A stretch of DNA of 60,000 nucleotides from Gnetum montanum. Its lineage: Eukaryota; Streptophyta; Gnetopsida; Gnetales; Gnetaceae. The translations under genes were made by a program, and so were the position numbers. Every line of letters starts with the position of its first letter. Position 1 is the stretch's first letter. The DNA is taken from assembly GCA_015680685.1 (NCBI GenBank), contig MNCI01038012.1, positions 188,001 through 248,000 on the forward strand. The letters are read 5' to 3'. This document shows, piece after piece, positions 34,458 through 44,279 of this stretch. The notes below the pieces were generated by a model. The model made no database searches, was not told the DNA's origin, and worked only from the letters and a program-made list of their open reading frames with translations.

Positions 34458-34913
34458 TTTATTAGGCGCTTCATAGAAAAATTGACAGACAAACTAAAAC
34501 TTATGAACCACCTGTTACGCAAGAACGTCCATTTTGAATGGTCTTCATAGTGTCAAGAAGCATTTGATAACATTAAAACGACACTTGCCCGATTACCCAC
34601 GGTTTATCCACCTCAAAACGATAAACTGTTTTACATCTACCTCACTACTTCAAATTCATCAATTGGGTCTATGCTTTGCCAGAAATAAGATGACGGAACC
34701 AAATTCCTTGTGTATTACTTAAGCCATGCATTAGTTGCCCACAAGGAAAAGTATAACGACGTGGAGAGGTCCTGTTTAGCTTTGGTCTTTTCTTTGAGAA
34801 AATGGCAACATTACCTCTTCCGTAACTGAGTTAATATAATTTGCAAGGACAATGTGCTCAGGGCCATCATAGGAAACATTTATGAAATGAGTTGAATAGC
34901 CTGCTGGAAAGCC
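34458..34913 (+). pseudogene. Tat-c RT-linked RNase H and connection, interrupted
   Basis: In the RT frame, with stops. FIRRFIEKLTDKLKLMNHLL leads into the RNase H1-like region with LFYIYLTTSNSSIGSMLC, FLVYYLSHALVAHKEKYNDV and LVFSLRKWQHYLF. There are about five stops and no frameshift; two replace tryptophan positions (near 34548 and 34893). In the Tat lineage this domain is often degraded because a second RNase H follows. Confidence 0.8.
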
Positions 34914-35621
34914 ATGATAGCTGAATTTGACCTGCACTACATAGCGCAATCATCATTCAAAGGTCAAGCCATAGCAAATCAAATGGCCACGTCACCAACG
35001 AGCGATCAAGCGATAATAGAGCTAGAATTCCCAAATGAGAATATAAGCAAAATAGATATAGTGCCCAACGACTACGATGTCATTCTAAACTTTGATGGAG
35101 CATCCACCTCTCGAGGGGGAAGTGCAGCCGCTGTCATCACCTATCCCTCCGAGGAGATCCGACCCTTTGCTTATCGTTTCAACTTTCATTGTACCAACAA
35201 CACAGCAGAGTATGAAGGTCTCCTTAGAGGTCTCGTGGTAGCATTGGATCTAGACATCACATGGCTTGTGGTCAAAGGAGACTCACAACTAGTCATAAAC
35301 CAAGTCACAGACGTCTATACATGTAAAGCCAAACATTTACAACCATACTGCAACCTAGCAAAACACCTAACGAGGCGATTCGAAAACATTGATGTGCAAC
35401 ACATCTCTAGAAATGACAATACCATCGCAGATGCACTAGCCACCTTGGCATTAAACGTATTACCTAACATGTTCCACACATTGTCAAGCTCCATAACCAG
35501 TTGTGCAGAACCAATAACCGATACTCTTGACACGCTGCCGATCACATCTGTTAGTACGATACGCATGATAGAATGGTATGATGACATAAAAGAATACCTT
35601 CTACATGGCGAAACACCATGA
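34914..35621 (+). pseudogene. Tat-c archaeal-type RNase H
   Basis: Open for 235 codons in the same frame as RT. The acidic residues are visible in order: LNFDGASTSRGGSAAAVI, NNTAEYEGLLRGLVVALDLD, VVKGDSQLVINQV, and NDNTIADALATLALNV. A second RNase H of this archaeal type is the hallmark of the plant Tat lineage and sets it apart from Athila and other Ty3/gypsy groups. It would remove the RNA strand during reverse transcription. All four expected acidic residues are present, so the domain itself looks undamaged. Confidence 0.9.
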
Positions 35622-36923
35622 CATCTAATAAATGCACAAAAGGATGCAGTACGAAAATGTTTTAAGCAATATACCCTAGTAGGGGACACGTTATGTCGTA
35701 GATCCTATGAAGGCATATTGCTAACATGCATCAATAGTACCGATGCCCAAGCCATTGTCGAACAAGTACACGACAGACTATGTGGAGGACACATAGAGCC
35801 AAAAGCCATGGCAACAAAGATCAGATTATTAGGCTATTATTGGCCACACATGGAATACGACTGTCTCTTCAAGGTCAAAACATGTAGTACTTGTCAAAAA
35901 CATAGCAATCTAATACATGTTCCACCAAATGAGTTGCATACAGCGCAAATCACGTGGCCCTTTCAAAAGTGTGGATTGGACCTTATTGGTCTGATAACAT
36001 CTTCATCTTCTGCAGGGCATAGCTTCATCATAAACCCAACAGAATATTTTACGAAGTGGGTAGAAGCTGCTCCCCTTCGAAAAACTACATCTAAACATGT
36101 ATGCAACTTCATTCTCGAAAACTTTGTAACCTGCTTTGGCATTCCCATAACAATCATCACGGAAAATGGGCCACAATTTAGCAGTGTTAAGACCAACACC
36201 TTTTGTAAATATCTAGGGATCAAACACTCGTTTTCATCCCCTTACTATCCTCAGAGCAATGGGCAAGTAGAGGCGACAAACAAAACGATTATTACAATAC
36301 TCAAAAAGATGCTCATCCAAAGCAAGAGAAGATGGCATGAAAAATTGATATACGCATTGTGGGAATACTGTACTACACATCAAACTTCAATAGATAAAAC
36401 ACCATATAGTCTTGTTTACGGTTTAGAAGTTGTCTTACCTTTGGAATTACAGGTACCATCTTTAAGGATAACACTTTCCGGACTCCTTGACGACGGGCAA
36501 AATAATGATCTGTGCATCATTAACCTCGACTTGGTGGAGGAAGATTACATACGTGCCCTTGATCAGATCGAATGGTATCAAAAACAACAACGGCAACGAC
36601 ATTGGCACGATACCCATAAGTGCCCTATCAAGGAAGGTGACCTTGTACTTAAGGTAGTTCAAGAACACGCAGACAAATTCTCAGCCAACTGGGAAGGGCC
36701 TTACTTGGTCATTAAAGCATTTGACAACGGAGCATTCAAGCTTGGTGATATGGAAGGGAATGAGTTTTCCAATCCAACCAATCACTTGTTCCTAAAACCA
36801 TTCTACATTTGCGTACAAGCTCAGGTAGGTGCGAGTCCTAGAGTCATGACTTTAAATTCATACCACACAACAGTCCTGGATCATGACTTAAAACTGATAC
36901 CACAGACAGTCCAGGAATCATGA
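35622..36923 (+). pseudogene. Tat-c integrase
   Basis: Same frame as RT; open from 35718, with one stop just before (35621). The zinc-binding part has CGGHIEPKAMATKIRLLGYY and VKTCSTCQKHSN. The catalytic core has CGLDLIGLITSSS (first Asp), IPITIITENGPQFSS (the second Asp position is Glu: TENG for TDNG) and SNGQVEATNKTIITILKKML (third acidic Glu). The C-terminal part has EGDLVLKVV and NWEGPYLVIKAFDNGAFKL, the GPY/F-type module. The frame then reads into the 37-bp minisatellite. The Asp-to-Glu change probably disables strand transfer. It would insert the cDNA into the genome. Confidence 0.9.
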
Positions 36924-37135
36924 CTTAAAACTAATACCATAGCATAGTCCTGGATCATGACTTAAAATTGATACCACAGACAGTCTAGGCATCATGACTT
37001 AAAACTGATACCACAACACAGTCTTGGATCATGACTTGAAACTGATACCACAAAATAGTCTTGGATCACGACTTAAAACTAGTACCATAGCTCGTCTTGG
37101 AATCATGATGATAAACTGATACCACACAGTATCCG
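36840..37135. repeat. 37-bp minisatellite after integrase
   Basis: Eight units are in exact 37-bp register. The CATGACT (or CACGACT/CATGATG) anchor falls at 36845, 36882, 36919, 36956, 36993, 37030, 37067 and 37104. The unit contains ATCATGACTTAAAACTGATA followed by CCACA. It fits the element's third TTAAACT-type array, matching Tat-b at 7.0-7.43 kb. Confidence 0.95.
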
Positions 37136-37180
37136 CAGTGATGATAAATTAACACCCGTCCTTGGAACTATGTTATCCCT
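37135..37180. other. Junction: Tat-c truncated against Athila-like gag
   Basis: The Tat-c minisatellite stops near 37135 and minus-strand Athila-like gag can be read from about 37.18 kb upward. No Tat-c 3' LTR (no GCGTATACGC cluster) and no Athila pol lie between. Both elements lost their 3' parts here, most simply through one deletion or illegitimate recombination. Confidence 0.6.
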
Positions 37181-38760
37181 TCCTACGATCATGTCTAAAG
37201 AAGGGATTCCTTTGATGTTGAGGAGGTCTCTCACTACTATTTGCAATAGTAGCACAAGTAACATTCGTGGGTTTTTGCTATGGTGTAGATACTTCAGGAA
37301 CAATTGGTAGCGATGTAGAAGGAGGAAAAGGATGAGAATGTTGAAATTTAGGAGAACTGTAAGGTACACAAGGTGGTGGTTGTGTTGAGGAAATGGGTTG
37401 ATAGTATTGAGGAAAATGATAATGCGGCAAGATATAGTATGTTGACCCAGTTGGGGAAACAAAATGTTGGACTTGATAGGCATTTGGATTCAAATGATAC
37501 AAAGGGTATCTCCAGTTTAGGAATGGCTTCCCCCCCCCCCCTGACTGGGATTTTTACCACTATGATTGAACATGATATCTCTGTACAAACTCTAGGTGTA
37601 ACATGCTTCAACAATGCTCATATAAATGTAACAAGATTGGGAATTATCCCTTGGGATGATCATATAGGAAAATGTTACATTCATACATATGATTGACCAT
37701 TGAGCTTTTATTTTCTTCATCCTTTCTTTCTGATTGTCTAATGATATTTTGTCCTGCTTCTCGAGTTGTCAAAACTTTATCTCCAATAATATTGATATAT
37801 TCTCCACACTTTTTATGCATCCATTCCAAAATCTTATTGATATTTGCCTTGATTTCATCTAATGATTGTTGTACTATCAAATATGGTTCTTCCTCCTTGA
37901 GATAGGTTGATTTCTTCCTTTATGATTATGGACCTCTATTAAGTTGATATTTTGGTCTCGTTGATGTTTTTCAATACTCTCCCATCTAGCCATTTATCTT
38001 TCTTCTTTTGCTACCTACTTAATAAGCTCTTGGAATTGATGGGTTCGTAGTTCATATAGTTGACTTTGGGCATACATCCCTAGGGTTTCTCTTGTTGCAT
38101 CACGAAGCCCATCAATGATATGGTACATTAGGCTTTCCTCAAAGAACTCATGGCCTAGAAAGTTGTTTAATAGTGCATAATATATTTCTAAGGCCATGTC
38201 CAAGGGTTCATGTTGTGCTTGTTTCCACTCTTGGATTTGTTTCCTCAAGGCTGACACTCTTGCGTAGGTTTGATATCTTTCGTTAAAGAGTTCTACCATT
38301 GTTGGCCAACATCGTATTGAATTTGGTTCTAATGATCTATACCATACTTTTTCATGGCCAATGAGTGCCATAGGAAAGAGCTTGAGTTTTTGCCAACCAT
38401 TATCAATGTTGTTCCATGCACAGGCATCGTATAAGGCTTGTAAATTCTATTGCAGATCTAAGTCATAGCCTCCTGAGAAATTGGAAAAGTTGTTTAAATC
38501 GAGCCTGGGTAGGCAGCTCTCTTTACGATGCCTATGGGAGATTCGAACATCTGTTTTAGGCTTGTAGTGGCTAGTAGGGATTCATCATCATCTAGTAAGT
38601 TATGATTTTGTGCATTGGGATGTTGTTTCTTTTGTTTATGTTTATAAGAAACCCTTACCTCGGATTGCGTAGTCCAATCTTCATTATCATATAATTCGAT
38701 GGTTCCCCAATCAATTGCCTCACTAGATGTGGCATTATCGTAGCCTTGTAGGAGAGGCAT
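37180..38760 (-). pseudogene. Athila-like gag (Ath-2)
   Basis: Starts at an ATG near 38760 (MPLLQGYDNATSS) about 120 bp after the primer site. Pieces in order: an acidic LLDDDESLLATTSLKQMF, then the capsid-type domain (38371-38015) with MALIGHEKVWYRSLEPNSIR, MVELFNERYQTYARVSALRK and LMYHIIDGLRDATRETLGM, a later SLDEIKANINKILEW segment, and a Pro/Tyr/Gln-rich tail. The same order and motifs occur in the gags near 45 kb and 59 kb. Frameshifts and stops separate the pieces. Lineage is judged from the capsid pattern, LTR and primer site. Confidence 0.8.
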
Positions 38761-38877
38761 GGTTGTGAGATTGTGTGTGAATTTGTATGTGAATTTTGTA
38801 ATTATTTCTTTCTAAAAGATATATCGTTACTTCGTATATAGCCACCTTGTATGATATGATTAACCTAGATAACTAGC

Positions 38878-38900
38878 ACCGTCCCTAGCAATGGTGCCAA
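38878..38900 (-). other. Primer-binding site of Ath-2
   Basis: ATTGGCACCATTGCTAGGGA reads on the minus strand right after the LTR's CTCATCA end. It resembles the TGGCGCCGTTGCC primer site typical of Athila elements, with a few changes. The positions at 46165-46187 and 58576-58600 are decayed versions. Confidence 0.7.
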
Positions 38901-39824
38901 TGATGAGTGGCGAGGTACCCCTACACTCAACCATATGAATATGAGTGTTTCACGCACGATTGGGTCAAACTCCGTAGACGAACTACTTGTGGTATTTAGA
39001 TAGTTACTCGTAGATCGTAGTTTGCTCTCTTCTCACCTGGACTAGTATTAGCTTTGTCATGTATGGTTTAGTCCAGAGTGAGGTGTATGATGTGTTCCTA
39101 CACTAATTCTACTCCTAGGTATGATGGAAAATAATATTAACTAGGCTAGGAGAGAGAGAGGGTGAGAGAGAATCTAAACTAGCCTAAGTGTGATGAGCAT
39201 CCATGCCTTAATCATCCATACACATCTTGGACCTCGTGCACAACTACCATTGGGATTACCAAGCACATGGCCTAAGTATGCTACTAGGTTACCAAGTAGT
39301 CACACTTAAATGCTTTTGATTAAGTTGTACTCATTCCACGTTACTAGGAGATAAGGGTATAGAGATATTATCTAAGAAAGTAATGAATAACAATAACAAT
39401 AAAAATTAATTAATTAAATAATTAAGCTAAGCGAATGCTGCAATGATGAAGTAATCTTGATCTTTATTACCGGTCATGTGCATGTCCAAGAGCATCACAT
39501 GCATGTCCAAGTGCGTCACACTCAAATAAGGATGCCATACAATTACAATCATCACACTCTGGGCATGCATTGGGAGAAAGGGTTGAGAAGAAAAACTGAT
39601 AGAAAGTCCCTAATTTAGCACTAAGAGCTAAAATCAAAACTTAACACACAAAACTCCAATCTGCCTACCTCTTATTTATAGATGAGAAGACATGTTGCAA
39701 TATCGTGTACATGATATCGCGTCTAGGCTGTGATATCGCATCGGCTATGATATCATGTACGTGATATTGTGTCAGCTATGATATCACGTACGTGATATCA
39801 CAGCCAACAACACCCAACTCATCA
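38901..39824 (-). repeat. LTR of Ath-2 (5' LTR)
   Basis: TGATGAGTGG to ACTCATCA, 924 bp, related to the solo LTR at 8866 through the GAGGTACCCCTACACTCAACC block. TATAAATAAG on the minus strand is at 39671-39681. The region 39680-39800 is a chain of GATATC palindromes with a perfect 22-bp palindrome at 39779-39800. Confidence 0.88.
39690..39805. promoter_or_regulatory. GATATC palindrome cluster in the Ath-2 U3
   Basis: Six or more GATATC-type palindromes (TGATATCGCA, TGATATCATG, TGATATCACG and others) lie in 115 bp. The longest is perfect over 22 bp (39779-39800). They sit between the LTR's outer edge and the TATA box, as in the solo LTR at 9826-9886. Confidence 0.65.
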
Positions 39825-40300
39825 CACATCCTGAACATGTACTAACATTCTTGGGTTACTAAGTGTTTCATTGTTGAGTGTACTAAGAGATTCACTATTG
39901 GGAATACCAAGCATTCATACATTTTTTCTCAAAATCAATCTACTTATGTGAATGGACTAATTGCAATTGAATAAAAATAATAAACTACTTACATGAAAGG
40001 TAAATAAACACTCAAAGTAAATTGCATGAATGTAAATTAGAATGATAATCAAGGTGTTACAATGGATAGAACAAAGTTCAATTTTATTGTTTCCATGTAA
40101 GTTTGTCTAGGTACATCATGCACTCATGGAAACTCAATACACTTCACTGAATCCACCTCGTGGGTACTCAAAGGAAAAATCTCTAACTTCTATGGTATGA
40201 AGCTATAAGAGTTTGGCTAAGGAAATAACCAAAAGGTATCATAAATGCAATGGATATGTGCATTTGTATAGTCATTAATGAAGACTGCATCAATGTCGAT
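39825..40300 (-). repeat. Fragment of an older Athila-like LTR
   Basis: CAAGGTGTTACAATGGATAG, CAATTTTATTGTTTCCATGT, CACCTCGTGGGTACTCAAAG and AAATCTCTAACTTC match, in order, the mid part of the solo LTR at 8866. Ath-2 seems to have inserted into this LTR. The rest is obscured by the inverted duplicate that follows. Confidence 0.55.
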
Positions 40301-40694
40301 GGTTGGCACACCCTAAGCTACATTGATAAGACTAACTAATTTATTATTCATCACATATCGAAACTAAATCTAGATGACTATATGTATCCTTAGGACATAT
40401 AGCTAACATAAAACTTTGGTAAGACTCTTGATTTAGAAGCNGTTTTATGTTAGCTATATGTCCTAAGGATACATATAGTCATCTAGATTTAGTTTCGATA
40501 TGTGATGAATAATAAATTAGTTAGTCTTATCAATGTAGCTTAGGGTGTGCCAACCATCGACATTGATGCAGTCTTCATTAATGACTATACAAATGCACAT
40601 ATCCATTGCATTTATGATACCTTTTGGTTATTTCCTTAGCCAAACTCTTATAGCTTCATACCATAGAAGTTAGAGATTTTTCCTTTGAGTACCC
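40162..40694. repeat. Perfect 253-bp inverted duplicate bounded by Ns
   Basis: 40162-40414 and 40442-40694 are exact reverse complements. The right arm is bounded by single Ns at 40441 and 40695. In DNA where every other repeat is diverged, a perfect N-bounded inverted copy points to a scaffolding or gap-filling artefact. Confidence 0.95.
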
Positions 40695-41335
40695 NGAGTC
40701 TTACTAATAGGCTAACATAGAATTATTTGATTATATATACCCTTAGGACATGGCTCACTTGGTTAGAACTTATGACTTGTGATCTACAAGTTATAAGTTC
40801 AATTTCAAAGGGTATGTTGAGATACATGCCACCTTGGGACATGGTAAATATATATGTTTAGGAAAACTCTTGAGAGGTTTAATTCCAAGGAAGTGTTGTT
40901 GGGGAAGGTCTTAGAACTCAAAATATTTTTTAACAATATTTACCCCCAAGACATATAGTCAAACTAAAATTAACTCAAGTCATAAGACCTACGTTTGAGT
41001 TTAGGTGCAACTACTCAAAAGAGGTTAGGCTTTTGTCCATCCATTGACCCTCCTAGGATTCCACCTTTGCTAGATGAACATTGAGCCTCAAGGTGATGAT
41101 ATTTTTTAGAACTTTATAACTTAATATTGCTAATGAGAATCAAACCCATAATTTACAAATTAAGAGGCTTATATCTAGGCTAACATCTCACATACTTTCA
41201 GACATATATACGCCACCAAGATGATGATGATGCACCCACAAGACATATAGCTAAAATGATACTTTCATAGTACGTATGACCTACAAACTAGATGTCACAT
41301 GCTTGAATGAGTTGAGCAATGTCTCATTGATAAAA
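40395..41335 (+). repeat. Cluster of decayed tRNA-like (SINE-type) modules
   Basis: Four blocks start with a (A)GACATATAGCTAA-type sequence near 40395, 40735, 40950 and 41248, and end 50-70 bp later with a B-box-like stretch. The clearest is 40736-40805: GGCTCACTTGGTTAGAAC (A-box-like), ACTTGTGATCTACAAGT (anticodon-arm-like) and AAGTTCAATTTC (B-box-like). A fifth, on the minus strand near 41115-41190, has TGTTAGCCTAGATATAAG and GGGTTTGATTCTC. No module folds cleanly as a tRNA gene. They look like tRNA-derived SINE heads. Confidence 0.45.
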
Positions 41336-41339
41336 AGTC

Positions 41340-43250
41340 TTCCATATGATTATATTTTACTCAAATGTTAAATACCATTTTTATACAATTTTAAGCGTAT
41401 TTGCCAACTAGTCAAGAAGAAGGTTTTAAAATAGATCTACACTAATGTGGAAGGTAAGAGTCAATTTTATTTATATCACATTAGAAATAATAAACTAGAT
41501 GTGAAAAATCACTGTCTCCTAGTTGCTATTTCCATAAGTATCAAAATTCTATTAGCAACCTTTGCTTAAGTTCTCATCATCTTAGAATTGAAAGTGGAAG
41601 ATGAATTCAACTCCCCCTAGAAGAAGGCATTTGTATGTTGTGCATATTAAGAGTCCTTGAAGTTAAGTTCCATGTGTTTCTTTCTTGTGCTATGATTACC
41701 CATTTGAGATAGCATTATACTGTTACAGTAAAAAAACTATATGATTTGTTTTTGATGCGCCCATTGGTGCTTGGTCAATTTTTAGAGTCTATGATTATGT
41801 TTCATGAAAATGTAATATTTCTCCAATAGATCCTATGTGTCTTTAGACTTGATAACACCTCATTTCATTTTATAATTTTTCTATTTTAATTATTAAAAAA
41901 TCAAAAAGAAAACAAAAAGATTGTATCCCATTATTGTGCTCTTTATATGCATCTTCACATCTTGATTATATCTCATCCACAAGGATACTTTTCTTAATTA
42001 ATGTTTCTAAATCTCATAATATGTACATTTTCATTGTCCCATAAATCTAGAGGACCTATAGACTTAATAAAATCAAGAGGTATATTGATCTAATAGCATC
42101 ATGCATGTTCTACTTAAATCATATGAAAGTATTACATTAGGTACATGTCTAGGGAACATATTTTCAATAGTTTTAGGTTCCATACCCATTAATAAAATTT
42201 TTAATTTTTTTGAAGGTAAACCCATGATTTCAATTTTATTTTAAGTTTAAATATTTTTTCTCAATCTAAATATGCATATATTTATTTTTCATCTAATTAT
42301 GTAACTATATTACTACATAGGCAAGATTAACAACAACAAGAATCAAAAGAGATGAGAGTGAAAAATGTTGTGGGAATATTATTTAGATAAATAATAGAGA
42401 TGCAATAACATTGTGATTTTTATTTTATTTCTGTGAGGTAATCTAAACAATGAATTTTCATGAGTTTGTATGATATTGTTCATGCCACAAAATTAATGGA
42501 AAGATATTTGTGTGCTAATATATTACATTGTTCTCATGAAAGGTGCATATATATACCTTGCAAATACTTATTATACTAGAAATTGCATTATTTTACTCCT
42601 AAATTCATGTCATATGCAATGAAATAATATTCTTATGGAAAAATTAAGGGGATGAAAAAGTGCAATTAGTATTTTCTTTGTGCTGTAGCATTCAGTTATC
42701 ATGGATGAATCCTCACCTCATGAATTGTTGGACGTCCAATATGATTTATCATTTTATCTACAACAGTAACATTTATTAAAAAAATTATTTTTTATTTTGA
42801 ATGAAAATGAATGAACATCCATCCAAGAAGACAAACAAAAGTAACCAAATTGCAATGACAAAGCAAGAGAAAGAAATGATGATTGCACCTGAGTTAACTG
42901 TAAATGGTTATGGCCACTGATTGGCCAAGATTCTTATGCACCATGCTCCTAAATATGAGTCCCTATTCTTGTATGAATTTGGTCATAAAAAATACAAAAT
43001 ATAAAATTTATATGCCCTCCCTAGAAAAACATATGTAGTAAATAGCATAACTACACTGTTCAAAAATTGCATAAACTACATAGATAATCTATGTAGTCAA
43101 TTTGACTAATGATAAATGGACATGGAATTTGGTGTGGATGTGAGGCTACATGTACAGTGTGTCCTCAGGTCATTTTGAAAGTTGGGTAAGAAANATTCAT
43201 TTTTTGCCATTAATGTTGTAAAAAAGCATACAATTAGATAAACTTCTTTA
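41340..43250. other. AT-rich stretch with no recognisable gene
   Basis: I see no domain, clear repeat or RNA gene; short open frames are absent or random. A single N at 43194 marks another join. Confidence 0.4.
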
Positions 43251-43329
43251 ACCAATGTTGAATTTTGTGTTTATTTTATTAATACAAAATTTTTTGTTAA
43301 TTCTCAAAATGTAGATTCACAAGTTGGTA

Positions 43330-44130
43330 AAAAAAAATTGTGATGCCTTCTTCTAGTGATATTGATGCAACCAAGACACCTGATTTGGTCTTTCTTGATC
43401 ATGTATAAGATTTATTGGTTGTTGATCTTTCATCAAAATATGTGTTCATTCATATTTTGGATTCCTTGGCTTGTAATCGGAGTTTCATTTCATACTTAAA
43501 TGATATGATGCAAAAACATAACATCTAAGTTCTTTATGATAGGTATTATTCTTATTTCTTTCTATTTGTTAAGTTAGGCAACACTTGGATGGTGCAATGT
43601 GCTAAAGATATAGGATCTTTCATACATAAGCATGCAACATTGATTATTCATGAGTGGGCTCTAAATTTTGATTTCTATTTTGAAAAATATGCTAAAGTTC
43701 CATATTTTGTTGATTTATATAATCTTTCATTACCTTTTTGGAAATTTGAGCAAGAAATTGATAGTCTTTTTATTCCATTAAGCATATGGAATCAATTTCT
43801 ATAGCTTTTGATTTTCATAAATATTTTTTTGTTAAAATTAACATTCTCAATTGTAAAAAAGGACTAGTATCATAGATGGAAGTAAATACTTACATTTAGC
43901 TAACTACATATTATAATATTCCTAATTCTTGCAACTTTTACCATCATGAAGGACATTTATTTAATGCTTTGTCTTTTCTACTCAAGAAAAAGGATTTTGA
44001 GGAAAATAAAAAAATGTGTTAAAGTTGAATATAGAAAACAAATAATATGAGGTTAAAAATATGAAAAATCAAGTTAATAGTAACAATAATAATGATCAAA
44101 TGAAAATAAATAATCTAGAGAAGATAGAAG
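43330..44130 (+). pseudogene. DUF4283/zinc-knuckle (LINE ORF1-like) fossil
   Basis: An open segment (43589-43804) has FYFEKYAKVPYFVDLYNLSL and PFWKFEQEIDSLF. The translation after its stop continues with GLVSWMEVNTYI and YNIPNSCNFYHHEGHLFN. This order (a VP-x-x-LP-x-x-W/F segment, then a Y-x-IP-x-C-x-x-CHH-x-GH knuckle) is that of plant DUF4283 proteins, usually ORF1 of LINE elements or nucleic-acid-binding relatives. Upstream, a serine-rich decayed frame starts near 43.34 kb. No endonuclease or LINE RT is seen nearby. The call is by motif order only. Confidence 0.4.
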
Positions 44131-44279
44131 GTCCTATGTATAATTTGTTTGGTACTAGAGAAAGCATTAAGCATCTTGGATAGATAACTCATAAAGAAAA
44201 TCTTTCCTTATTTGACAATAATACTACTAATGTAAAAATTAAAACTACTATCAACATGAAAATGTTAGTTGATGATGAA

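Noticed and set aside
36840-37135. CRISPR-like appearance of evenly spaced repeats
   Set aside because: The whole 37-bp unit repeats; there are no unique spacers, and the setting is a plant retrotransposon.
40736-40805. A true tRNA gene
   Set aside because: The arms are incomplete and the T-arm and acceptor do not pair; a SINE-like remnant fits better.
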